A DNA stretch of 64,000 nt from Acanthosepion esculentum (Eukaryota; Mollusca; Cephalopoda; Sepiida; Sepiidae), in contig OZ038517.1 in NCBI GenBank assembly GCA_964036315.1, positions 17,563,213 to 17,627,212 on the forward strand, written 5' to 3'. A program made the translations under genes and the position numbers. Position 1 is the stretch's first letter, and the number at the start of each line of letters is the position of its first letter. Shown in pieces: positions 33,291 to 44,416 of this stretch. The notes beneath the pieces are model-generated. The model was not told where the DNA came from. It made no database searches and saw only the letters and a list, made by a program, of their open reading frames with translations.

Positions 33291-34873
33291 CACCTCCTTT
33301 AATATTTAATTCTGACATATACAAATTTTTACTGAAATTCACGTAAAGCTTAAAACAAGCCTCCAAAGGCCGTGGAATCCATTAAAGAGAAAACATTTTT
33401 AAAAAAACAAAAAGAAAGTTAAATATATATATTTTCAAAACATAATAGAGAACTGAAAGGCAGAAATATAAAATATTTGAATGAAAGCTTATTCTGTAAT
33501 ATACTTTAATCATTTTAATTATGAAAATAATAATGCAAAATGAAATTTGAGCTCACTAGAAAATTCACTGCTAATAACTCACTGTTAATTAATTTTGGCT
33601 GACTTGTATACAAGCAGAGTTTAAAGATTGTATTCTTTAAGGAATTGGATTTATAAGATCTGCCATCTTCTTTTTTGGTATAGCCAACCAACCACTATTC
33701 GAAATCATGAATCATTTTCAGTTCTTCTGAGCAAGTTTCATAGTTCACATACCAAAATGAAGCCGTCCTGTTCAATAGAATTGAGACTATCTTTGCAATT
33801 AGAGAGAGTCAAGACTTTATTAATACTTGCCATTCTCAGACGACATTTTGTTTTACTGTTGTAATTGAAATTTAATCAATTTTAAGGTTCTGACAATATA
33901 AGAATTTTATGTAAATTTAAATTTAGTGAACTTACCATTCATAAATATTTAAGCTTTTACTCTTGAAGATATATTTAAATCAGTAGTTCCTAACCGATTT
34001 TGAGCTATGGCTCACTTTGGTATTTCTAAAATTCAGGTGCACCCCACCCCGTAATATTTAATTCTTACATATTCAAAATTTTACTGCAATTCACGCGAAG
34101 GAAGCTTAAAAGGCCATTGTTCTCTAAACAAACCTCCAAAGACCCTGGCGTCCATGAAAGAGAAAGATTAAAAAAAACAAAAAGAAAGTTAAATATATAT
34201 AGTTTCAAAACATAATATAGAACTGAAAGGCAGAAAGATAAACTATTTGAATGAAAGCTTATTCTGTAATATACTTTAATCATGAAATAATAATGCAAAA
34301 TGAAATTTGAGTTCATATTGGTTTCCTAAGCTAAGGGGTGCACATCCTATGCATGACCCACCAAAATATTACCATGCTCCAAATTGTGAATCAATGTTTT
34401 ACTGCAATTCACGTGAAGGAAGCTTAAAAGGCCATTAACTTGTTCTCTAAACAAACCTACAAAGACCATGGCGTTCATGAAAGAGAATTTAAAAAAAAAA
34501 AACAACAAAAAGACAGTTAAATAATATATAGTTTCAAAGTATATAACATAGAGCTGAAAGGCAGAAATATAAAATATTTGAATGAAAGCTTATTCTGTAA
34601 TATACTTTGATCATTTTAATCATGAAATAATAATGCAAAATGAAATTTGAGTTCATATTGGTTTCGTAAGCTGAAGGGTGCACATACTATGCATGCCCCA
34701 CCAAAATATTACCATGCACACTGGTGGGGCATGCCCCTCACGTTGGGAATCATTGCCCTAGACATACATACAAATAAATAGGAAATAACCAATTAAGATT
34801 TCCATGAAAGAGAAAAAGTAAAAAAACAACGACAACTAAATCGTTTCCAAACATATAATCGAGAACTGATGGG
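33291..34873. mobile_element. hAT-like non-autonomous repeat, three diverged tandem copies
   Basis: AAAGGCAGAAATATAAAAT, GAATGAAAGCTTATTCTGTA and AATAATGCAAAATGAAATTT recur at about 33450, 34230 and 34560. A new CAGTAGTTCCTAACC-type end is at 33980. GCATGCCCCACCA at about 34692 is inverted as TGGTGGGGCATGC near 34723, a perfect 13-bp stem. Confidence 0.6.
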
Positions 34874-35012
34874 CACCTCGAGGCGGTGTAATGGTTAGCA
34901 AGCTTGTCTCGCTAGAACAATTATGACTGAGTAGTTAGTTCGATCCTCACTAGGTGCCTCATACTTTCGGCCTTGTGCCACATCTAAGCTACACTTGGAA
35001 AACCATCTTTAG
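34874..35012 (+). mobile_element. SINE family A, second copy
   Basis: Starts CACCTCGAGGCGGTGTAATG, with TTAGTTCGATCCTCAC (B-box) and end CTACACTTGGAAAACC. Matches 16459-16595 over its full length. Confidence 0.85.
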
Positions 35013-35059
35013 GCTCCTCGAGGCGGTGTAATGGTTAGCAAGCTTCTACGCTTGGAAAA
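35013..35059 (+). mobile_element. SINE family A, internally deleted third copy
   Basis: CTCCTCGAGGCGGTGTAATG and TTAGCAAGCTT run directly into CTACGCTTGGAAAATC, so the middle, B-box included, is missing. The pair 34874-35059 is bracketed by TATAATCGAGAACTGA (about 34855) and TATAATAGAGAATTGA (about 35063), which looks like one imperfect target duplication around a dimer. Confidence 0.75.
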
Positions 35060-35310
35060 TCAGTATAATAGAGAATTGAATGGCAAAATATTTGAATGAA
35101 AGCTTATTCTCTGAAATATTTTAATCATGAAATAATAATGCAAAAAGAATTTTGACCTCACTTGAAAACAGTTCACTATCATTCTTGAATAGCCCCCTTA
35201 TTCTGTTGTTATAGTAAACCGAAGGGTGCACATCCTACGCATAGCCCACCAAAATATTACCATGCCTCACCGGTGGGGCCTGCACCCCACGTTTGGAATC
35301 ATTGTACGAA
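35060..35310. mobile_element. hAT-like repeat, last copy
   Basis: GAATGAAAGCTTATTCTC, AATAATGCAAAAAG, CCACCAAAATATTACCATGC and CGTTTGGAATCATTG repeat the order seen at 34560-34760. Confidence 0.55.
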
Positions 35311-35719
35311 ACGCTTCTTCTTAATGTGCAATATGTTTTTTTCTGCCAAAACAATGAAGTTTTTACCACTTGTAACGTTATTTTTAATGGATACCCATAT
35401 CTCAGTTTTTATTTTTAAACAGTATTATTATCGTCTGCCGATTATATATTCGAATAATACTAAAAAAAAAAGCAAATGAAGCGTCTACTCAAATATTGGC
35501 ATCCAATCAAACATTTCGTGCAAGTGAAAAAAAAACATTCATCTGTCGGATTAATAAATAAAAAAATTGATCACTTCTTTATAAATTGCATTGTTTACCT
35601 CAGGAAACGAAACTGGACAGACACAGGTTCGAATCGCGACGAGGATCACATTTTCTTTTCTTTAAAACTGGGGGGAAAAAACTCAATTAGTTTAGTGATT
35701 TTTTAGATATTAAAAATTT
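35311..35719. other. unassigned sequence
   Basis: No recognised domain. Short ORFs at 35273-35706 show no family signature. Confidence 0.3.
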
Positions 35720-36115
35720 TGTGGGATATACAATTATGTTGTTACACGATTTCGACAATTTTGCTGTTACACCCTGTATTTACAGTTGATCTGGCTAGAT
35801 ATAACCGTACGTTCTATGCTAACAGTTTCTTCTCAAGCGCTTCTCGCTTGTGTAACTCCATTCTGATTCCATGCTTTCTGGACATCTTTAATCTTCAAAA
35901 ATTTAAATGCAAGGTCCATCGCTATCTACGCCCCCCACGATTATTATCTACTATTTCTGCCCATCGTTATTGTTCCTAATTCTCCGCTACCCTGTAAACC
36001 CTTGTGTCATAGTGGCCTTACTGCCTTGCTTGTGAAACTTCCCTCCGGCTCTATGCTCTCCAGCCAGCTTTGATCTTCAAAAATTTAAATGCAATGTCAA
36101 TCGCTATCTACTGTC
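35720..36115 (+). pseudogene. LINE tail plus partial second tail (entry to the satellite)
   Basis: ORF2 C-terminal sequence (CCGTACGTTCTATGCTAACA, RLCNSILIPCF, FKCKVHRYL) with a full UTR ending CTTGTGTCATAGTGGCCTTA at about 36030. It then re-enters the C-terminal block at CTCCGGCTCTATGC, the first tandem step. Confidence 0.75.
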
Positions 36116-37740
36116 CTCCTGGTTACTCTTCTATTGTTCTCACTCAATTTTCGCTTGTGGAACTCTCTTCCGGCTTCTTGCTTTCCTGTCAACTTTGATC
36201 TTCAAAAATTTAAATGCAATGTCAATTGTTATCTACTGTCTTCCTGATTACTCTTCTATTGTTCTCACTCAATTTTCGCTTGTGGAACTCTCTTCCGGCT
36301 TCTTGCTTTCCTCTCAAATTTGATCTTCAAAAATTGAAATGCAATGTCAATCGTTATCTACTGTCTTCCTGATTACTCTTCTATTGTTCTCACTCAATTT
36401 TCGCTTGTGGAACTCTCTTCCGGCTTCTTGCTTTCCTCTCAACTTTGATCTTCAAAAATTTAAATGCAATGTCAATCGTTATCTACTGTCTTCCTGATTA
36501 CTCTTCTATTGTTCTCACTCAATTTTCGCTTGTGGAACTCTCTTCCGGCTTCTTGCTTTCCTGTCAACTTTGATCTTCAAAAATTTAAATGCAATGTCAA
36601 TTGTTATCTACTGTCTTCCTGATTACTCTTCTATTGTTCTCACTCAATTTTCGCTTGTGGAACTCTCTTCCGGCTTCTTGCTTTCCTCTCAACTTTGATC
36701 TTCAAAAATTGAAATGCAATGTCAATCGTTATCTACTGTCTTCCTGATTACTCTTCTATTGTTCTCACTCAATTTTCGCTTGTGGAACTCTCTTCCGGCT
36801 TCTTGCTTTCCTCTCAACTTTGATCTTCAAAAATTTAAATGCAATGTCAATCGTTATCTACTGTCTTCCCGATTACTCTTCTATTGTTCTCACTCAATTT
36901 TCGCTTGTGGAACTCTCTTCCGGCTTCTTGCTTTCCTGTCAGCTTTGATCTTCAAAAATTGAAATGCAATGTCAATCGTTATCTACTGTCTTCCTGATTA
37001 CTCTTCTATTGTTCTCACTCAATTTTCGCTTGTGGAACTCTCTTCCGGCTTCTTGCTTTCCTGTCAACTTTGATCTTCAAAAATTTAAATGCAATGTCAA
37101 TCGTTATCTACTGTCTTCCCGATTACTCTTCTATTGTTCTCACTCAATTGTCGCTTGTGGAACTCTCTTCCGGCTTCTTGCTTCCCAGTCAACTTTGATC
37201 TTCAAAAATTGAAACGCAATGTCAATCGTTATCTACTCTCTTCCTGATTACTCTTCTATTGTTCTCACTCAATTTTCGCTTGTGGAACTCTCTTCCGGCT
37301 TCTTGCTTTCCTCTCAACTTTGATCTTCAAAAATTTAAATGCAATGTCAATCGTTATCTACTGTCTTCCCGATTACTCTTCTATTGTTCTCACTCAATTT
37401 TCGCTTGTGGAACTCTCTTCCGGCTTCTTGCTTTCCTCTCAACTTTGATCTTCAAAAATTTAAATGCAATGTCAATCGTTATCTACTGTCTTCCTGATTA
37501 CTCTTCTATTGTTCTCACTCAATTGTCGCTTGTGGAACTCTCTTCCGGCTTCTTGCTTCCCAGTCAACTTTGATCTTCAAAAATTGAAACGCAATGTCAA
37601 TCGTTATCTACTCTCTTCCTGATTACTCTTCTATTGTTCTCACTCAATTTTCGCTTGTGGAACTCTCTTCCGGCTTCTTGCTTTCCTCTCAACTTTGATC
37701 TTCAAAAATTGAAATACAATGTCAATCGTTATCTCCAGTC
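36116..37740 (+). repeat. 13-unit, 125-bp satellite made from a LINE ORF2 C-terminus
   Basis: The anchor TTCCTGATTACTC recurs at 36116, 36241, 36366 and so on to 37741, always exactly 125 bp apart. Each unit encodes, in one frame, a RLWNSLPASCFPLNFDLQKF block and then KCNVNRYL, the LINE ORF2 end without its UTR. Unit variants repeat every third unit (375 bp). ORFs of 82-104 residues here arise from frame rotation (125 = 3x41+2). Confidence 0.95.
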
Positions 37741-38025
37741 TTCCTGATTACTCTTCTATTGTTCTGTCGCTAATTCTTCCACACCCTGTAAACACTTGTG
37801 TCTTAGTGGCTTTACCGCCTTGCTTATGGAACTCCCTTCCGGCTCCATGTTTTCCAGCCAACTTTAATATGAAAAAATTTAAATGCAATGTCAATCGCTA
37901 TCTACTGTCTTCCAGATTACCTTTCTCTCTTTCTGTTCATATGTTTCTGTTCCTAATACTCCTCCACCCTGTAACCCCTTGTGTCATAGTGGCTTTACTG
38001 CCTTGCTTGGGGTGTTACCAATGTT
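37741..38025 (+). pseudogene. LINE tails at the satellite exit
   Basis: After the last 125-bp unit the UTR reappears (ACACTTGTGTCTTAGTGGC near 37793). A further C-terminal block and a full UTR ending CCTTGTGTCATAGTGG, TGCCTTGCTTGGGG close the region near 38012. Confidence 0.75.
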
Positions 38026-38056
38026 GACATTAGATTCATACTTTTCATACTGCTAT

Positions 38057-39590
38057 CCAATGGTGGGTTTGAGCAGGTTCGCACGAACCTGTTGTTGGAA
38101 TTTGGTGAGCTCAGCGAAGCCGTTTCTAGCAGCAACCCATACAAACTGCTAATTTTCGATTGTCTACAAATTGTAGTCTCATAATCAGTTGGGGGGTGTA
38201 AATTCAGGTGATTAATACAACTTTTATGAACTGCTGAACTTGCTAGAACCAAATACTTGGAATATTCAAGAAATAGTTATTCCCTGTGAAGCTTCCGAAG
38301 AAAAGCTGAATGGCTTCAGTAAAATTTTTCATCACAACATTCCCATTAAAGATTTTCGTGACAATGTGGAAAATATCCTGATAAACTTTCCTAATCCTGC
38401 AATTCCTCAAAGTGTACAAAAACCGAAAATTATTACCGATACGATTGTTATGTCAACCGAAGTAGAAAGGTTTTTCAAGAATGAATATTAAATACTCAGA
38501 TAAAAGCCGCCGTGGAATATGCAGCAAACTTGATGACAATTAATCTTCTTGGTCTCCCTTTAGATTTATGGGTTGTCACTCCTTTCTTTAAAATATGGTT
38601 TAAAAAGAAAATCACAGTACTGGTAAGATGACAACAGAGTGAGGCAAGAAATGCCGAAGACTATGATGACAAGTGGCTATTTGGAAAATTTTAAAAACGA
38701 CAGATCATGAATAAAAGATTTGTTCTACTATTCGCCGTTGCTGCGATAAACAGAAAAGATTTTTGGTAAAACAAAGGAAAGTTTTCTTATGGATAGAAAG
38801 AGCGATATACTGAAAGACTTTGGAACAAAGTTAATACCAAAAATCCATGGAAAAAGATAAACGATTTAATTCGCATATAGACGACACCTGGAATTGGTGT
38901 GTCGAGGTTTTGAACAATGGAAAATGACCCACACTTAATAACTAACATATGTTCTACGCATCTGAAAATGCAAGCTGTAAAGCAGAAACTTCATTTTCGT
39001 AAACAACGTACTTGGAGTTGATTTCCCCTGGTCGAATGTTGAATTGAAATGCCAGGAGGGGATGGATAAGCCACCCACTCCCACTGAGCGAGTGTAGTGA
39101 GAAGGAATAATATGAGAGAGTGGAAGAAGAAGAATTTACCAGAATTATAAAGTAAGCTGAAGACAAAGGGGATTTACCGAAATCCCCTTTATGCGCCGTC
39201 CTCCACGCCAGTCTAAGCGAATTTCAAATAAATATGAATGCGCGAAGCGAATTCGTCAGACCAGAGACGGAGGCGGAGATCGGAGAGAGACGGCAAAGAG
39301 TTCGTCCAGCCACCGGTCGTGATACACCTCATCTGATTCCCTGCCGAAGAGAAACCCCGGTTCTGATTTTAAAGCTTTTCTTTTTAATTATTTTCCCTTT
39401 CCAAATAGTAAGCTGCAAAGTAACGCATATTCATTTCGGTATTTTTGAATAACTGCAAGAAAAATGTGCTTTATTCCTAAATTATATCTATATAGTAAAA
39501 TACAGACTAGGGAAAAATGAGGGAACCTGTTTCTATTGAGACCTGTTAAGAGAACCCATTCTTAAAAGTTTTGAATCCCACCACTGGGTC
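38057..39590. mobile_element. hAT-like element relic (about 1.5 kb)
   Basis: CAATGGTGGGTTTGAGCAGG at the left and AATCCCACCACTGGG at the right resemble inverted hAT-type ends. A perfect hairpin CAGGTTCG-CA-CGAACCTG is at 38073-38090. An 83-residue frame at 38240-38491 continues, frame-broken, into a YAANLMTINLLGLPLDLWV block, which recurs diverged near 40600. I do not recognise the protein. No clear 8-bp target duplication. Confidence 0.4.
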
Positions 39591-40598
39591 ATAAAAGTGC
39601 AAAATAAAAAAAATTAAAAAAAAGAAAATTGAAAAAATTACTCCCCCTTTTATAATTAGGAACAGAAGAGTCTATCTTTGTGTGACAACATTTGTGGCAA
39701 AATTGTGACGAGTTTTGTGACATTCTCCGATCGTCCATCATTCACTGCACCTGTGATGACATCCAAGGTATGTGCATATATACCCAACTCGCTATGTGCA
39801 CAGGTTTGTATCACTGATCATGATCGCTTTCAACAAAAAATAAAGACAATTGTTTTTCAAGAATCTCTCTTCACTACTACTCCGTCTGTCACTGGCAGCT
39901 ATAACTTCATGGGTCACCTATCTACTTTTCTCACGGTTAGGCCCCCTTTCACTTGACTTCCTCTGCTCAGATGGATAATCCTGGGGTCCCACCCCCTCCA
40001 TCCACATGTATTCTGGAAGATTTGAGGCCACTCCCAAAAACCACATGGGTAGTCAATTCTTCAAAGGACTATTTTTATGACTATCTAAAATAGTCTTGAT
40101 AAAAGTTTTGCTTTCCAATTCAAAGGCAAACTGGAGATATGAATCCTGAAAACAATGACACTGGACTGGAGATGAAGTTCCTATAGAACTCAGATAGCTG
40201 AGTAGACTTAAAAGGAAGCAATTTATCTCCTTATGTTCTAAAGATGTGTGAGAAATTATACTGTTATATTTGTAGCAGGTCTAACTTCATGGGTCACCTA
40301 CCTACTTTTCTCACGGTTAGGCCCCCTTTCACTTGACTTCCTGCCTCTACCTGCTTAGATGGATAATCCTGGAGTCCTACCCACTTTGTTTAAAGTTTCA
40401 TCTCATTGACCGTCATCGCTTTCAACAAAAAATAAAGACAGTTCTTTTTCAAGACTCTCTGGTTAAGAAGTAGCAGTAATACGATTTCTCACTTAATCGT
40501 GGGATCCTTCCTTCACCTCGAGAGGTGGCCTGCTATCTTACTAAACTTCCAGCAATGAATATTATATATGCATATAAAAGAAGTTGCAAACTTGATGG
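39591..40598 (+). repeat. partial direct duplications
   Basis: ACTTCATGGGTCACCTA and CTCACGGTTAGGCCCCCTTT at about 39904-39960 recur at about 40285-40345. ATCGCTTTCAACAAAAAATA at about 39823 recurs near 40413. A 92-residue ORF at 39678-39956 covers the first copy and shows no family signature. Confidence 0.7.
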
Positions 40599-40990
40599 GG
40601 ATCAATATTATTGGTTTTCCCTTTTAGATTTATGGGATGCCACTGTGTTCGTTAAAATATGACTTAGAAAAATTCCCGAAAAGCTGAAGATTATGACGAT
40701 GAGAATCAAGTGGTTATTTGGATTTTTTTTTTAAATAAATGATCGTGAATAAAAAGATTTTAAAGCATTTCTTTTAATTATTTTTCCTTTCAAAATGATA
40801 ACCTGAAATGTAATGCCGATTAATTTTTATATTTTTGAATAAGTGCAAGAAAAATATGTTTTATTCCTAAATTATATCTATATATATAAAGTAAAGTATA
40901 GACTATAGAAAAACGAGGAAACCTGTTGCTGTTGAGACCAGTTGTTGAGAGAACCATTTTTTTAAATATTTGAATCCCACCATTGCCGCT
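40599..40990. mobile_element. second copy of the 38.5-39.6 kb element 3' part
   Basis: CCCTTTTAGATTTATGGG, TTTTTGAATAAGTGCAAGAA, ATTCCTAAATTATATCTATA and the end AATCCCACCATTG parallel 38565-39590 with a large internal deletion. Confidence 0.6.
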
Positions 40991-41047
40991 ATTCCGTAGA
41001 AAGATTTTATAAATTTCAACATACAGTGCCGCTCTCTGCTCGGTCGC

Positions 41048-41127
41048 CGAATGTTTCCTTGAAACATTCGCTTGAATGCGAATATTAACTCTTTTTAGAT
41101 AAAAAGGGTTAATATTCGCATTCAAGC
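41048..41127. other. two adjacent near-perfect hairpins
   Basis: CGAATGTTTC-CTT-GAAACATTCG at 41048-41070, then a 58-bp palindrome at 41070-41127 with outer arms GCTTGAATGCGAATATTAAC and GTTAATATTCGCATTCAAGC. Inner T/A arms leave a loop of only about two bases. Not explained by surrounding repeats. Confidence 0.85.
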
Positions 41128-41139
41128 TAGATATCCAGC

Positions 41140-41937
41140 ACTAATAATAGCTTGTTGTATGATAAATACTGTTGTCGCATAGCTATAGACGATAATGGGT
41201 ATGTTCCTAGCGAATCTTATATATGCTGTTCTTGTCCTAAGTATTATCGTTCATTACCAGTCTTCATGCAATTATTCTCTTCCCTAGGTTACAACACTAT
41301 CTATCTAGATTTTGTAAATAATCTATCTATCTATCTATCTATCCGTTGTAGTATACCTACTGACGTTAATGGGTATGTCCCCATTCATATAAATACAGTA
41401 GTAAATACTGTATGTTGGTCTGCAGTTGGAGATTAATTGCTGAGTTCACTAGCAGTTGACGACTTCTACGCGCCGCTGGCGAATCTTATATGTGTTGTTC
41501 TTGTCCTAAGTATTATCGTTCATTACCACCCTTCGTTTGATTATTCTATTCAGTGACCTTCCCTAGGTTACAACAAATACATTGATGGAAATGTAAGCCG
41601 TTAAATTACTTTCCGCCAGTTCCTGCCTTGGTCCTGAACACGAAATGAGATGGATGACAATGAGGATTCAACGCTATTTTCAATATTGATCGGCCGGTGA
41701 GTTGATAATTGCATCTTTTCCGTATCGAAACACTTGCCTTAAGAAATCCTGCTCATCATTTTACGTTCTGATTTCTGAGTTTCGTCTCATTCAGTTTTAA
41801 TTTGCATTCGTTTATTACAGCCACTTCATATATTTTGACATATCGGCCGTTTTACATCCATTGATTTATCTCAGGTTTTTATCAACGTCCGTTCATATTA
41901 TTGGCTATTTATCTAATCATCGATCTCAATCTATTCT
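41140..41937 (+). repeat. direct repeat pair and short ATCT tract
   Basis: GCGAATCTTATATATGCTG to CCTAGGTTACAACA at 41210-41292 recurs at about 41479-41574. ATCT repeats at 41322-41343. The rest is unassigned. Confidence 0.7.
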
Positions 41938-41939
41938 TA

Positions 41940-41996
<57 letters not shown>

Positions 41997-42243
41997 CATT
42001 CTGTTCCTTTATCTATCTATCTATCCTATTCTGCTTCTTGTCTATCTTCTAAGTCTGTTAAAATCTATCTATCTATGTATCTATCTATCAAATTCTGTTT
42101 ATTATCTATCTATCTATCTATCTATCCTATTCTGTTTCTTGTCTATCTTCTAAGTTTGTTCAATTCTATCTATCTCATTCTGTTTCTTGTCTATCAATCT
42201 ATCATTCTCAGCCTCTCTTCATATCTCTCTCTCACCCTCTCTC

Positions 42244-42287
<44 letters not shown>

Positions 42288-42477
42288 GAGAGAGAGACAG
42301 AGAGATCATTATGTTCATTATCGTTTTATCTATACATGTCTCTGTGTATCTAACTATAAATGTCTAAACGTCTGTTCATATCTATCTTCATAGTTTGAAA
42401 ATCGCTCCCTCATACTCTTTCTTTCATTCTCTCATCCTCTTCCTCCCTCCCCTCTCTCTCTTTTTCTCTCTCTCTGT

Positions 42478-42545
<68 letters not shown>
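41938..42545. repeat. composite (ATCT)n array, then (CT)n, (AT)n, (CA)n
   Basis: ATCT blocks with CTCATTCTGTTCC, CCTATTCTG(C/T)TTCTTGTC and CTAAGT(C/T)TGTT spacers to about 42200. (AT)n 42247-42282, CT/CA-rich to 42505 and (AT)n to 42543. The spacer is a diverged relative of TCAGTCTGTTCG in the 5160 array. Confidence 0.9.
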
Positions 42546-42548
<3 letters not shown>

Positions 42549-42601
42549 ACGCTTATCTATATTATTTAATGAAACATGTATTATATATATATATATAGAT
42601 A

Positions 42602-43195
42602 TATATCTTGATAAGATCCAGAGACGCATATGCAATGTGATTGGCCCTGATCTGTCATCTCGTCTGCAGTCGCTCTCTCACAGACGCGACGTTGCCTCGC
42701 TCTGTCTTTTTTACAAATACTTTCACGGTAATTGATCCGAGGATCTGCTTTCGCTTGTCCCTAGGCCTCATGAATTTAAACGTCCTACGAGGCTGGCATC
42801 CCGTTCCCACCCCTTATTAAAACTGTTAGATGTAGACGTCTCTTCTACTCCAATAGCTTCATGTCTCGCACATCTCGCACATCTCTTCTGTGGAACTCCC
42901 TTCCCTATCACTGTTTCCCTGACAAATATAATCTCCAACGGTATAAGTGTAGCGTCAATCGACATCTCCGGTTGCCTTGATCTATCCACTTCCCTTCTCC
43001 ACATCCTTTCACCTTTCATTCCTATCTGCTCTCGCTCCAAATCTTCTGTAACCCCCTTGCCTTGATCGATCCACTGTTTTTCTCTTTCTCCACATCCTCT
43101 CCTTTACCACTCCTATCTGCTCTTCCTCCAACCCTTCTATAACCCCTTGTGTGATAGTGGCATCCAGCCTTGCTTGGGGTGATACGCTTAAAAAT
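42602..43195 (+). pseudogene. LINE tail, close relative of 4024-4875
   Basis: Begins LDKIQRRICNVIGPDLSS directly after an AT-rich tract and ends in UTR word CCCTTGTGTGATAGTGG, GCTTGGGGTGATACGCTTAA. The UTR is internally duplicated (CCTTGATC(T/G)ATCCACT near 42966 and 43062). Frame broken within the C-terminal block. Confidence 0.85.
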
Positions 43196-43214
43196 ATATA
43201 TATATATATCTATG

Positions 43215-43392
43215 GTATCAGAAATATATATAATCCGCTGTTCTTCTTGCTATTCTTACAAAATCACAGTGCTCAATGTAAATTTACAGACCATAAATAT
43301 TATAAATTAACTGATTTAAAATATGATTTCTTCGCTACACATGTATTACCATGTTTCAAAAACCGAAGCTAAAAACTTCAAATTTAATTATA

Positions 43393-43476
<84 letters not shown>
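43215..43476 (+). repeat. dispersed repeat R6 ending in (AT)n
   Basis: CAGTGCTCAATGTAAATTTA, CATAAATATTATAAATTAAC and AAAACTTCAAATTTAATTAT recur at 55455-55640. Here the repeat ends in about 75 bp of (AT)n; in the other copy the same point is a short AT-rich stretch. Confidence 0.75.
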
Positions 43477-43480
<4 letters not shown>

Positions 43481-43574
43481 GGTGGCAATAAAGTCACTAT
43501 AAAGTGACTTATAATAAAAAAACAAATCATGGTGAAAAAGATGTCTTGCAGTTCATACAGTATCGGTAATTAAG
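43477..43574 (+). mobile_element. possible transposon terminal sequence
   Basis: CAGGGTGGCAATAAAGTCAC begins right after (AT)n and includes an overlapping AGTCACTATAAAGTGACT palindrome. It resembles the CAGGGTTGGCCAAAAGTAGG sequence at 54293, a likely Tc1/mariner-class end. Confidence 0.4.
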
Positions 43575-43803
43575 TGAACTCATATCTATCTATATCAATT
43601 TGGTCATTGTCTATCTATCTATCTATCTATCTATCTATCAGTCTGTCTGTCTGTCTGCCTGCCTGTCTCAGTTTCGTCCTTATCTATGTAAATCAGCCTC
43701 TGTTCATACCTCTCTATACCACAGTCGATGTATATCTATGTCTGTTCATATATCTCTCTCTTTCTTCTCACTCTTTCTACCTACCTATCTATCTATCTAT
43801 CTA

Positions 43804-43858
<55 letters not shown>

Positions 43859-44383
43859 CCTTAAACAAAACGGACGTAATACCTAAGGTACCTTTGGGCC
43901 AAGACTTTTTAAAAGGTATTCGTTGGCAATATTAAATATAAATGAATATAAAGACACACTTAATAAAGTAAATGAGGAGGGGAAGATGGAATGCGACTAA
44001 AAGACAATATATATATATATAAATCAGCCTCCGTTTATATCTATCTATCTATCTATCTATGCCTCAGTCTATTCACATCTCTCTCTCTCTCTTTCTTCTC
44101 ACTCTACCTATCTATCTCCGTGTTTAAGTGTACTCATATCTATCTCAGTTTTGTCATTATCTATTTATCTATCAATCTATCTGTCTGTCTATCGGTCTCA
44201 GTGTCGTCCTTATCTATCTATCTATCAATCTATCTATCTAGCTATGTAAATCAGCCTCTGTTCATGCCTATCTATACCTCAATCGATGTACACCTGTCTA
44301 TCTATGTCTGTTCATATCTCTCTCTTTGTCTATCTTTCCTCTCACTCTATCTATCTATCTATCTATCTATCTAAGCGTACTTA

Positions 44384-44415
<32 letters not shown>
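43575..44415. repeat. ATCT/AT microsatellite complex with TCAGT-type spacers
   Basis: ATCT blocks at 43605-43640, 43780-43808, 44040-44060, 44210-44250 and 44345-44415. Spacers include CTCAGTTTCGTCCTTATC, CTCAGTTTTGTCATTATC and GCCTCAGTCTATTCACATC. (AT)n 43808-43853. Unassigned sequence at 43856-44010. Confidence 0.88.

Positions 44416-44416
<1 letters not shown>

Noticed and set aside
38240..38491. Host gene exon
   Set aside because: The frame is short, followed by stops, and the downstream segment recurs in decayed form near 40600, so it is probably a transposon relic.
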